This document shows positions 19,106 through 27,641 of a stretch of 64,000 nt of DNA, one piece after another. Under the pieces are notes generated by a model, which saw only the letters and a program-made list of their open reading frames with translations, searched no databases and had not been told where the DNA came from. Numbering within the stretch: position 1 is the first letter of the stretch; each line of letters opens with the position of its first letter. The position numbers and the translations under genes are program-made. Source of the stretch: Candidatus Paracaedimonas acanthamoebae (lineage in GTDB: Bacteria > Pseudomonadota > Alphaproteobacteria > Caedimonadales > Caedimonadaceae); contig JAFKGL010000013.1 in the NCBI GenBank assembly GCA_017307065.1, forward strand, positions 45,487 to 109,486. Reading direction: 5' to 3'.

Positions 19106-19209
19106 AGCAGTACTTTATCATAAATATCTAATATTTATGAAAAGTAAAAAAGAATAAAATAAGTCCTTTTTTCTTCATATAATTAAGATTTTCAAAGTGC
19201 TTTCAATTT

Positions 19210-21492
19210 TTAGATCTCTAAGTCGCTAATTTCGTCGTCCGTATCAGAATTTACAATGTGTTTATGGGGATCTGTATAAACTATTTGTGCAGAATTTTGA
19301 GAATCTGTAGGCGGTGTTCGGCTAGTACATGAAGAAGCTGTTAGTCTCTTTTTATTGGCTCTACAAGGGGCATCTTTGGAAACTTTCTTCCAAGGATATA
19401 TAGATCTTAAATGAAGGTCCAAATTATCTAAAAAGGTATCAGACGCTTTTCTTGTGCGTTTTTCATAATAGGTCCATGTTATTGAAGCAGGGTCATACCC
19501 TTGTTCTGCTGTAGAAGTTGTTTCTAAAGGGACAGTTATAGAGGTTATTTCTGCTTGCTTTAGGTGAGCGTCATATGCTGCTTGTATAGGACCTTTAGAA
19601 CGTTGCCATACCTCCAGCTGGGGCACATAAGAAAAAGTTGACGTTGGGGCCGGATGGGGGGCTTCAGTTGTTTGAGTTAAAGTCGGGATAGTATTGAAAG
19701 AACTTGTCGGCGTTACGCCAGCTTGCCTTAGATAGCCTTTATAGGTTGTTTCCGTGAGAGTTTGAGTTTTCTTCGGATATTGATCATGAGGTGATGGGCT
19801 ATAAGAAGTTCTTGTTGAAGTCGGATGAGGCTTTAAGTTTTTCCCTGCTGTAGCTTCAGAAACGTCTGTGTCACTCTCTTGCCCAGCCATAAAAGAAAGA
19901 AGAGGGGCTGATGAAGCTGATGGGGCTCTGCTTAATGGCGGTGTTTTTGGAGCGTCTTTAGTACTCAAGCTTGGGGTTGCTACGGATATCTTGGTATTTG
20001 AAGGGCTGCTTGTTGTTTTAGGGGAAGAAATAGACTTAGTTGCACTTGCTATGTTAGGAAGAGATATTTTTACCGGTATATGAGCGCTTACGTTACTGTT
20101 TGTAGGTACAGAAGAAGCGATAGGAGCAGCCGGTGCGGACAAGGTTGGTGCTTGGTTACTGATTGTTGCTATAAGGTTTGAATCCTTGAGACTGCAGCTC
20201 GTCGCTATAGGCGCTGCACTTGAAGCTGATGTCGCTCTGCTTAATGGCGGTGTTTTTGGAGCATCTTTAGTACTCAAGCTTGGGGTTGCTACGGATATCT
20301 TGGTATTTGAAGGGCTGCTTGTTGTTTTAGGGGAAGAAATAGACTTAGTTGCACTTGCTATGTTAGGAAGAGATATTTTTACCGGTATATGAGCACTTAC
20401 GTTACTGCTTGTAGGTACAGAAGAAGCGACAGGCGCAGCCGGTGCGGATAAGGTTGGTGTTTGGCTACTGATTACTGCTATAGGGTTTGAGTTCTTGAGA
20501 CTATAGCTTGCCGCTATAGGTACTGCAATTGAAGCTGGTAAGGGGGGTATTTGACTACTGGTTGTTGGCGTGGTTTGAGCCTGAAGAGGATAGCTTGAGA
20601 TGATTGAAGTGACAGAATTCGAGGCGCCCATATCACTGCTTGCTGCTATAGGAAGCGAAAGCTTGGTAGGTAAGGTTGGTACTTCGCTATTGAGTATAGG
20701 GATTATTTGAGGACAAGAAGTACTTGGACTAATTTCCATAGAAATCGGAAGAGTGGCCTCACTAGTCTCAGATGTCTCAGGAAGTATCATCTCTGAGATA
20801 GTATCTGTCATTACGTGAGATGATATTTCTTCATCCCTTGAGATTGAGTTAGATAGCGCTATAGAATCAGAAATCTTTAATTGGTCTTGCTTAAAAATAG
20901 GAAAAAGAAAAAGGTCATCTTGTGATGGTGATAAAACAGGAATTTTTTCTAAGAAAATACTTTTCAAACCTAAAGGATCTTTTTTTTCTTCTTCTAAAGA
21001 GGATAGTTCTGCGAAGGAGAAAAGAATATCGTCCTCTAAAGTTAACCAAGGGAAGATAATTTCATCATCTTTTTCACTATTTTCGGTAATAACGCTTGTC
21101 TCGGATTGAGCAGGGAGTTCAAAATTCGGCTCTTTAATAATTTGTCTCTTTTTTTCAGTTAATTGAATTTTTTTAATAGATTTTAACAAAAAGACTGAGG
21201 GTAAAAATTGAACATGAGCATGATTTTTTAAAATTAGAGGATTTTGAGGAATAACATTTAAGGTCTTTTTTCGAGATTTTAGCGGGTAAGGCTGAGACAA
21301 AAAGTCGGAATCATTTTTAGGAGACAGATAGCGTTTAATTTCTTTTAAATTACCAGTCTCTTTTCTTTTAATTAAAAAGATAATTGGCTTTTCTTGATGG
21401 GGAATAGTGAAAGTAGATATTGCTGAAAAAATTCGATGAGGAGTATTTAAACTCAGAATAATTATAAGAGAGAGCAATAATTTTGTAACCAC
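19210..21492 (-). CDS. Exported Ser/Thr/Pro/Ala-rich repetitive protein
   Basis: A 760-residue protein starting at GTG 21492 with a signal sequence (hydrophobic LLLSLIIILSL, cleavage near residue 24). Residues about 25-230 are charged and acidic; about 230-560 are a Ser/Thr/Pro/Ala linker of low complexity; residues 321-526 hold two almost identical 103-residue units encoded by a 309-bp tandem duplication. After these come two shorter related motifs, GYLRQAGV (in TYKGYLRQAGVTP) and AYDAHLKQAEIT, then a basic C-terminus with ANKKRLTASS and an acidic end. No domain is recognised. Composition recalls mucin-like surface or secreted effectors of endosymbionts. There is no operon partner; the gene is flanked by long spacers. 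Confidence 0.75.
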   Translation of the reverse strand: MVTKLLLSLIIILSLNTPHRIFSAISTFTIPHQEKPIIFLIKRKETGNLKEIKRYLSPKNDSDFLSQPYPLKSRKKTLNVIPQNPLILKNHAHVQFLPSVFLLKSIKKIQLTEKKRQIIKEPNFELPAQSETSVITENSEKDDEIIFPWLTLEDDILFSFAELSSLEEEKKDPLGLKSIFLEKIPVLSPSQDDLFLFPIFKQDQLKISDSIALSNSISRDEEISSHVMTDTISEMILPETSETSEATLPISMEISPSTSCPQIIPILNSEVPTLPTKLSLPIAASSDMGASNSVTSIISSYPLQAQTTPTTSSQIPPLPASIAVPIAASYSLKNSNPIAVISSQTPTLSAPAAPVASSVPTSSNVSAHIPVKISLPNIASATKSISSPKTTSSPSNTKISVATPSLSTKDAPKTPPLSRATSASSAAPIATSCSLKDSNLIATISNQAPTLSAPAAPIASSVPTNSNVSAHIPVKISLPNIASATKSISSPKTTSSPSNTKISVATPSLSTKDAPKTPPLSRAPSASSAPLLSFMAGQESDTDVSEATAGKNLKPHPTSTRTSYSPSPHDQYPKKTQTLTETTYKGYLRQAGVTPTSSFNTIPTLTQTTEAPHPAPTSTFSYVPQLEVWQRSKGPIQAAYDAHLKQAEITSITVPLETTSTAEQGYDPASITWTYYEKRTRKASDTFLDNLDLHLRSIYPWKKVSKDAPCRANKKRLTASSCTSRTPPTDSQNSAQIVYTDPHKHIVNSDTDDEISDLEI
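19913..20530. repeat. 309-bp tandem duplication (two copies)
   Basis: Copy 1 spans 19913-20221 and copy 2 spans 20222-20530, both within the Ser/Thr/Pro-rich gene. The block from about 19929 to 20095 is repeated with only one or two substitutions; the remainder has diverged further. 309 is a multiple of 3, so the frame is kept (103 residues per unit). Confidence 0.9.
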
Positions 21493-21797
21493 TTTATTGT
21501 ACCTCTAATGGGCAAATTAACCACCCCGTTTTTTCTTATTTAAAAATCGCCTAAAAAGCAAGAAAATTATTAATAAATTCTTAATGCATAAAAATATTTT
21601 TCAACAAATTAATAGGATAACTTTAGCAGGAAAGAACGATAGTTTTAGAGATTTTACGCGTGTTTCATGGATAAATTGATCTAATAAATTGACTTTTTGA
21701 AATTCTTTTTAAGAAAAAACCGGCGTAGTACTGAAGAGGGGGGTGAAATAAAAAAGAGCAAGAAAATAACTTCCTTGCTCTTTAAATGAGTCCATTA
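21493..21797. other. Intergenic spacer between peroxiredoxin and repetitive-protein genes
   Basis: 305 bp. It contains the ahpC terminator at 21751-21784 and the leftward promoter region of the repetitive-protein gene. I see no other gene or structure. Confidence 0.6.
21751..21784 (-). terminator. Rho-independent terminator after the peroxiredoxin gene
   Basis: AAAGAGCAAG and CTTGCTCTTT form a 10-bp stem with an 11-base loop. On the minus strand it is followed by TTTATTT. It begins 13 bases after the stop of the peroxiredoxin gene. Confidence 0.8.
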
Positions 21798-22334
21798 TTA
21801 AGCGACTTTTACGTGATCTTCGCCTTTTTGCCAATTGCAACCACAAAGCCCTTCGGATTGTAGGCCATCAAGAAGGCGGAGAGTCTCTTCAACATTACGA
21901 CCAACTGAGAGATCATTAATCGAGACATGCCGAATAATTCCTTCAGGGTCCACTAAATATGTCGCACGTAAACAAACACCTTCTTGTTTATGAAGGATGC
22001 CTAAGGCAGTTGAGAGCTCTTTACGAATATCAGAAAGCCACGCAAAAGGACTATTTTTGAGCCCTTCATGGTGCGTACGCCATGCAACATGGACGAAATC
22101 AGAGTCTGTGCTGCAACCATAAACTTCACAATTTCTTTCTTTAAATTGTGTATAAAGATCACCATATCCCATGATTTCCGTTGGACAAATAAAGGTAAAA
22201 TCTTTAGGCCAGAAAAAGAAGAGTTTCCATTTTCCTTTATCCGTTTTCTCTGTGACAAGAGGAAAATCACCAATCTCAGTAGACCTGACAGCTTTCAGCG
22301 AAAACGCAGGAAAATTATCACCAACAGTAAGCAT
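21798..22334 (-). CDS. ahpC: Peroxiredoxin, AhpC/Prx1 type
   Basis: A 178-residue thioredoxin-fold peroxidase. The peroxidatic cysteine lies in KDFTFICPTEIMGYGDLY (Cys about 50), with the usual Thr and the WRTHH region carrying the active-site Arg. The C-terminal EGLCGCNWQKGEDH has two cysteines that can act as resolving residues, a pattern of the AhpC group reduced by AhpD or another disulfide reductase rather than AhpF. It follows the NMO-like gene by 19 bp, so both are probably cotranscribed, suggesting a shared role in oxidative stress. No ahpD or ahpF is in the window. Confidence 0.93.
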   Translation of the reverse strand: MLTVGDNFPAFSLKAVRSTEIGDFPLVTEKTDKGKWKLFFFWPKDFTFICPTEIMGYGDLYTQFKERNCEVYGCSTDSDFVHVAWRTHHEGLKNSPFAWLSDIRKELSTALGILHKQEGVCLRATYLVDPEGIIRHVSINDLSVGRNVEETLRLLDGLQSEGLCGCNWQKGEDHVKVA

Positions 22335-22353
22335 TTTTAAGCTCCTTTCGTTT

Positions 22354-23763
22354 TTAGTTTCCGGTTTTTAAACGTTCGATAAGTTGTTTAACCGTGGGAA
22401 TAAAGCCATCGGCATAAAAGGGATCAGAAGCAAAGCGGTAGGCATTATGCCCAGCAAACATAAGCTGTTGATTAACATCACCCCCGTGTGAAATTTCTTG
22501 GAGTGTTTTTTGAATGCAGAACGAACGAGGATCTGCTTTATGGCCTGTCGTATAAGGATCATCTTGTTGCCAATTACTAAAGAGGCAAGCACTCAAACAG
22601 CCCATACAATTAATTTGATCAGTCAGAATTTGATTGGCATCTTCGGGTGTTACAAAAATGAGGGTGCTATCGGGAGTTCGTAAGCCTTCTGTAAAACCTT
22701 GGCTAACCCATTGCTCAACATGAGTAAGATCATGAGCTGTAAGATAAACAAGTCTCTTACGAGCACCAACTTCGTAAGCAGATTCATGATCTCCAATTGG
22801 CGACGTTGTATAAGCAACCTGACGTTGCGAACGAGCATGAAGTTCATTTAAGAAATCATTTTTAACAGCAGAAGAATAAAAACCTGTGGGGCTAAAGCGA
22901 TTTAAAAAGACATCGCCTTGCTTCAGCGTTAAAAGTTTTTGTTTCCATTCTGTAGAGATAGGGCTCTCTTGTGTAATAAGGGGCCGTGTCCCAAATTGAA
23001 ACGCAATAGGACCAAGTTCAGGATTATCAATCCAATCTTCCCATTCCCTTAAGAACCAAACGCCACCAGCCATAATAATAGGGATATTATCAAGACCAAA
23101 CGCCGCCATTTGTTTCCTTAAGGCAAGAACGCGTTCATAGGGAGCTTGAGGTTGAGTTGGATCTTCACTATTACTTAGGCCGTTATGACCTCCTGCAAGC
23201 CAAGGATCTTCATAAACAACAGCGCCGAGTTTATCTGGAAATTTATGATAAGCTCTTTTCCATAAGGCATTAAAAGCACGTGCAGAAGAAACAATCGGGT
23301 AATAGAATATATTGTAACGTGCTGAAATTTCAGCAACTTTATATGGCATTCCCGCGCCACAGGTAACTCCATGAATAAGCCCTTTGGAGCCTTCAAGGAC
23401 GCCATATAAGATTTCTTCACAAGCGGCCATTTCCCAGAGAACATTCATATGAAGGCGGCCTTGTCCATTCCGCATTTCATGGGCAATTTTCGCCTGATCA
23501 ATACCACCTTTTATGGCATAGGCGATAAGTTCATGATGGCGTTCACGCCTTGTTTTCCCATGATAAACAACGGGGATTAGATTTCCATTTTCATCATAGG
23601 CATCGGCATTAACGCCAGAGAAAGTACCAACCCCTCCAGCGGCAGCCCAGGCGCCTGAACTTTCACCATTCGAAACAGAAATCCCTTTTCCTCCCTCAAT
23701 AAGAGGGAGAACTTCTTGACCTGACATAAGAATAGGATTTAAGGACTTCACAATTTCTCTCAA
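22354..23763 (-). CDS. Nitronate monooxygenase-like flavoprotein with C-terminal Cys cluster
   Basis: A 469-residue TIM-barrel FMN enzyme of the NMO/2-nitropropane dioxygenase and enoyl-reductase II superfamily. It shows GESSGAWAAAGGVGTFSGV near the N-terminus, GVTCGAGMP, the YEDPWLAGGHNGLS segment, the phosphate-binding IIMAGGVW and FQFGTRP. Beyond residue about 390 it carries an extension with the cysteine pattern INCMGCLSACLFSNW plus a later FCIQ, which could bind an Fe-S cluster. The physiological substrate is not predictable. It sits between pnp and ahpC on the minus strand. Confidence 0.82.
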   Translation of the reverse strand: MREIVKSLNPILMSGQEVLPLIEGGKGISVSNGESSGAWAAAGGVGTFSGVNADAYDENGNLIPVVYHGKTRRERHHELIAYAIKGGIDQAKIAHEMRNGQGRLHMNVLWEMAACEEILYGVLEGSKGLIHGVTCGAGMPYKVAEISARYNIFYYPIVSSARAFNALWKRAYHKFPDKLGAVVYEDPWLAGGHNGLSNSEDPTQPQAPYERVLALRKQMAAFGLDNIPIIMAGGVWFLREWEDWIDNPELGPIAFQFGTRPLITQESPISTEWKQKLLTLKQGDVFLNRFSPTGFYSSAVKNDFLNELHARSQRQVAYTTSPIGDHESAYEVGARKRLVYLTAHDLTHVEQWVSQGFTEGLRTPDSTLIFVTPEDANQILTDQINCMGCLSACLFSNWQQDDPYTTGHKADPRSFCIQKTLQEISHGGDVNQQLMFAGHNAYRFASDPFYADGFIPTVKQLIERLKTGN

Positions 23764-23797
23764 AGTTAAGTTAGGTTATATTCTATAAATTTTCTGG

Positions 23798-25903
23798 TTA
23801 GCCTTCAATATCTTGACCAGATTCTTGGTCAACGACCTTCATGCTGAGTTTAGCTTTACCACGGTCATCAAATCCTAGCAATTTGACGAAAACAGCATCG
23901 CCGACTTTAACAACGTCATCGACTTTTTCAACTCTAGTTACTGCCAGTTGGCTAACATGAACAAGGCCTTGACGTTCGCCATAGTATTCAACAAACGCGC
24001 CGAAATCCATAATTTTTACAACAGATGCTTTATAAATGGCACCGATGTCAGGATCGCCAGCTGCTGCTTTGATTTTTTCAATTGCAGCCTCAATATTCGC
24101 TTGATTGGTGCTGGAAATATCAACTTTTCCATCTTCAGCAATATCGATCTTTGTTCCTGTTGTTTCGCAAATTTCGCGGATAACTTTACCACCTGGACCA
24201 ATAAGGTCGCGAATACGCTCTTTATTAATCTGTATACTCACAATGCGCGGAGCATTATCTTTGACGGATGTTCTGGATTGCTGAATCGCTTTTTCCATTT
24301 CCTTCAGGATATGAAGACGACCTGCAAGCGCTTGCTCAAGAGCAACTTTCATAATGTCTGCAGTGATACTTGTGATTTTGAGATCCATTTGAAGAGACGT
24401 CACACCGCGAGACGTACCTGCAACTTTAAAGTCCATGTCGCCTAGGTGATCTTCATCTCCTAAAATATCTGTTAAAACTGCAAATTTATCTTTTTCCTTG
24501 ATAAGTCCCATAGCGATACCTGCTACTGGTTGTTCGAGAGGAACACCTGCATCCATCAATGAAAGAGAGGTTCCACAAACTGTTGCCATGGAAGAAGAAC
24601 CATTAGATTCAGTAATCTCGGAGACAACTCTGAGTGTGTAAGGAAATTGTTCTTTCGTCGGAAGAAGAGGGTTCATAGCGCGCCATGCAAGCTTTCCATG
24701 TCCAATTTCTCGTCGTCCTGGGGAAGACATGCGTCCGGCTTCTCCAACTGAGTAAGGCGGGAAGTTATAATGAAGCATGAATCTTTGACGGCTTTCACCT
24801 TCAAGGGCATCAATGATTTGCTCGTCTTGTGCGGTACCAAGTGTTGTTACAACAAGAGCTTGTGTTTCACCCCGTGTGAAAAGCGCACTTCCATGAGCTC
24901 TTGAGAGAAGACCTACTTCAGCCTCAATCGGGCGGACGGTTTTTAGATCTCTTCCATCGATACGACGACCATTTTCGAGGATGTCACCGCGCACGATTTC
25001 TTCTTCAAGTTTTTTAAATTGCGCATTCAAAACATCTTCTAGGAGTTCTTCAGAGAGAAGAGCTGTGAGCATTTCTTGGCGAACTTGATCGATGCCATTG
25101 CAACGTTTTTGTTTGGATGTTTCTTGGTAAGCTGTGCGTAGGTCTTTCTCTGCAAACTTTTTAACTTGAGCAAAGATGGCCTTTTCGCTTTCACTAGGAT
25201 CTTCAACTTCCCAAGCAGGCTTTCCTGCATCTTTTTTTAGATTTTGAATCGCCTTGATAACTTTTTGGAATTCTTTGTGTCCAAACATGACAGCGTCAAG
25301 CATCGTTTCTTCTGAAAGCTCACGCGCTTCAGATTCAACCATGAGAACACCTTCTTCAGTTCCCGCAACAACAAGCTCAAGAACTGATTCTTGAAGATCT
25401 GCATAGGTTGGATTTAGGATAAATGAACCATCCTTGTAACCAACTTTGGCGGCAGCGGGAATCTGATGCACAGGAAGACCTGAAATTGCGAGAGCTGCTG
25501 AAGCTCCAATAATAGCAACAATATCTGGATCTGTTTCAAGATCATGACTTAGAAGCGTGCAAATAACTTGAACTTCGTTATAGAAGCCTTCAGGAAAGAG
25601 TGGGCGAATTGGGCGATCAATGAGTCTTGAGATTAAGACTTCTTTTTCGCTTGGTTTCGCTTCACGTTTAAAAAAACCGCCTGGAATTTTACCTGCAGCA
25701 AAAGCTTTTTCTTGGTAATGAACCGTTAAAGGGAAGAAATTTCGATCCTTTGAAACAGTTTTTGCACCAACGACGGTACAGAGTACGCTTGTCTCGCCAT
25801 AGGTTGCAACAACAGCTCCATCAGCTTGGCGGGCAATTTTTCCTGTCTCGAGAACAAGTTGACGGCCTCCCCATTCCATTTCTTGGCGGTGAATTGTAAA
25901 CAT
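23798..25903 (-). CDS. pnp: Polyribonucleotide nucleotidyltransferase (PNPase)
   Basis: A 701-residue protein with two RNase PH domains ([20 protein letters not shown] at the start; [22 protein letters not shown] near 315; second-core [18 protein letters not shown] with catalytic Asp residues), then a KH domain ([18 protein letters not shown], about 560) and an S1 domain ([20 protein letters not shown], about 620). It degrades RNA phosphorolytically from the 3' end and is part of the degradosome. It follows rpsO by 41 bp, the classical truB-rpsO-pnp order. The C-terminal tail after S1 is short. Confidence 0.97.
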   Translation of the reverse strand: MFTIHRQEMEWGGRQLVLETGKIARQADGAVVATYGETSVLCTVVGAKTVSKDRNFFPLTVHYQEKAFAAGKIPGGFFKREAKPSEKEVLISRLIDRPIRPLFPEGFYNEVQVICTLLSHDLETDPDIVAIIGASAALAISGLPVHQIPAAAKVGYKDGSFILNPTYADLQESVLELVVAGTEEGVLMVESEARELSEETMLDAVMFGHKEFQKVIKAIQNLKKDAGKPAWEVEDPSESEKAIFAQVKKFAEKDLRTAYQETSKQKRCNGIDQVRQEMLTALLSEELLEDVLNAQFKKLEEEIVRGDILENGRRIDGRDLKTVRPIEAEVGLLSRAHGSALFTRGETQALVVTTLGTAQDEQIIDALEGESRQRFMLHYNFPPYSVGEAGRMSSPGRREIGHGKLAWRAMNPLLPTKEQFPYTLRVVSEITESNGSSSMATVCGTSLSLMDAGVPLEQPVAGIAMGLIKEKDKFAVLTDILGDEDHLGDMDFKVAGTSRGVTSLQMDLKITSITADIMKVALEQALAGRLHILKEMEKAIQQSRTSVKDNAPRIVSIQINKERIRDLIGPGGKVIREICETTGTKIDIAEDGKVDISSTNQANIEAAIEKIKAAAGDPDIGAIYKASVVKIMDFGAFVEYYGERQGLVHVSQLAVTRVEKVDDVVKVGDAVFVKLLGFDDRGKAKLSMKVVDQESGQDIEG

Positions 25904-25944
25904 ACTTTTATTTATTCCTTTCTGAAGCCTTCTAACGGCATTTA

Positions 25945-26214
25945 CTAACGGCGCAATCCAAGGCGCTTAATAATCGTTTCATATCTTTCAAAAGTGCTTC
26001 TTTTTAAATAATCAAGAAGACGGCGACGACGGTTGACCATGATTAAAAGCCCACGGCGTGAATGGTGGTCTTTGACATGTGATTCAAGGTGTTTACTGAG
26101 CTCTTTAATACGAGTAGTTAAAAGAGCAATCTGTACCTCAGGAGATCCTGTATCATTTGCGACAGTGGCAAAGTCTTTAATAATTTGTTGTTTTTGTTCA
26201 TTTTGTAACGACAT
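25945..26214 (-). CDS. rpsO: 30S ribosomal protein uS15
   Basis: An 89-residue protein of exact family length, beginning at the ATG 26214 ([20 protein letters not shown]). [24 protein letters not shown] and the [19 protein letters not shown] block are the uS15 signature. A longer frame extends upstream into the truB C-terminal region, but only this start gives the known protein, with an AAAGGAATG-type site (GAAAGGAA) in front. uS15 organises the central domain of 16S rRNA. Confidence 0.97.
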   Translation of the reverse strand: MSLQNEQKQQIIKDFATVANDTGSPEVQIALLTTRIKELSKHLESHVKDHHSRRGLLIMVNRRRRLLDYLKRSTFERYETIIKRLGLRR

Positions 26215-26234
26215 CGTGCATTCCTTTCTTTCGT

Positions 26235-27122
26235 TTAATTTAATACAAATACGCGTTTGGGCAGAATCCTTACGCCCTCTAAGTGTGCAATTGCAATGGG
26301 ATTCTTTGCCGTATGAAGGCAAAGAAGACAAAGTTGACCAGGAATCGAAAGAGAAGTCTTGAGTTCTTGACCGCAACGAACTTTCTCAACTTCCTGTTCA
26401 TCAATCATTACAGCCGGGATGTCGTCCAGCCCTGCAATGAGATTTTGCACATGGTCTCTTTTTAGAATCTTTTCATCACAAATTGCAAGCGTTTCATACG
26501 ATAAAGCTGCATCTTTATGAAAAGACCCGACAGCTGTCCGATCAATCATGCTAGCAAACCCATATGTTCCAAGGGTTTTTGCGATATCACGGGCTAGACT
26601 TCGAACATAAGTCCCTTTTTGGCATTCAACCTCAAATTGAGCAATATCTGGGGACTTAACGTCAATTAACCTCAAGGCATAAATGTGAATTGGACGTGAA
26701 GGAAGAGAAAAGTCTTCGCCATTACGAGCTAAATCATAGGCTCTCTTTCCCTCAACTTTAATTGCCGAGAATTTGGGCGGGACTTGGCTAATCTCACCGG
26801 TAAATTGCGGCAAGATTGCTTTTATTTCTTCTTCAGAAGGGCGGTAACTAGAAGTCAGCATGGGCTCACCTTCCGCATCATCTGTGGTTGTCTGTTGCCC
26901 CCAAGTGATTTCAAACCGATATTTCTTTTTTTGATCAGAAAGGTAAGGGATTGTTTTTGTTGCTTCCCCTAACGCAATAGGAAGTACTCCTGTTGCTAAA
27001 GGATCTAAAGTTCCAGCATGCCCCACTTTTGTCTTGGGGAATTTTCGTTTAATAGCTCGTACAACATCCGTTGATGTTATGTTAAGTGGTTTATCAATAA
27101 TAATCCATCCGTGAATAGACAT
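26235..27122 (-). CDS. truB: tRNA pseudouridine-55 synthase
   Basis: A 295-residue protein. The catalytic motif [23 protein letters not shown] (Asp about 40) is intact, followed by [36 protein letters not shown] and [12 protein letters not shown]. It makes pseudouridine 55 in the T loop of tRNAs. The C-terminal region is a normal PUA-like extension. rbfA and infB, often upstream, are absent; a 519-bp spacer lies there. Confidence 0.96.
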   Translation of the reverse strand: MSIHGWIIIDKPLNITSTDVVRAIKRKFPKTKVGHAGTLDPLATGVLPIALGEATKTIPYLSDQKKKYRFEITWGQQTTTDDAEGEPMLTSSYRPSEEEIKAILPQFTGEISQVPPKFSAIKVEGKRAYDLARNGEDFSLPSRPIHIYALRLIDVKSPDIAQFEVECQKGTYVRSLARDIAKTLGTYGFASMIDRTAVGSFHKDAALSYETLAICDEKILKRDHVQNLIAGLDDIPAVMIDEQEVEKVRCGQELKTSLSIPGQLCLLCLHTAKNPIAIAHLEGVRILPKRVFVLN

Positions 27123-27641
27123 AAAAGCCTCCGTTATTCTTTTGTTTTTATAAATTTTTATCTTTTAAGGGGAAAGCCCCTAAATTTTTATTCGTATCTT
27201 TGTTATATTGGTGTCACTTTCTTATAATTCCTTTATTTGTTTTGGTGAAATCTCCACTATTAGCGCCTGATAGAGGGGAAATCATCGATGTTCACTGTGT
27301 CATAACGTTATATATTAATAGTAACATAAATCATTACATTTTTCAAGAAATTTTGGAAAAAATATCTGATAATATTGTAAAAAATGATGAATCCTATGGC
27401 TAAAAAATAGGTAAAATTCAAGCGTATAAATCTCTAAAAAAGTTATTTAAAATATCTTTGGTGTTTAAGGGATTACTAAATTAATTTTGATGCTAGTGTT
27501 ATGAATTTAAACAATAAATCTACTCCAATTGGATTCGCATAATTCACAATGTAATAATAAGAAATTCTTAAAGAACAGAGCTAAAATTTCACAATTGACA
27601 CAAATTATATGCTATAATAATTCTTTTTAAAGGGCGTAATC
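27123..27641. other. Divergent intergenic spacer, truB and MBL-protein genes
   Basis: 519 bp, strongly AT-rich. It holds an AGGGG-AAAG-CCCCT hairpin at about 27166-27184 in the truB leader. A TATAAT at 27613-27618 precedes the rightward gene, but the nearest TTGACA (27595-27600) is only 12 bases away, too close for a normal promoter. A 67-codon frame at 27200-27403 looks non-coding. Confidence 0.5.

Noticed and set aside
23948..24445. 165-codon plus-strand frame opposite pnp
   Set aside because: Antisense shadow of the KH/S1 and core region of PNPase.
27200..27403. 67-codon frame starting MLYWCHFLI in the truB/MBL spacer
   Set aside because: No ribosome-binding site, AT-driven composition and no recognisable domain.
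27595..27618. TTGACA and TATAAT in front of the MBL-protein gene
   Set aside because: Spacer of only 12 bases; the -10 may be used but the pair is not a normal sigma-70 promoter.
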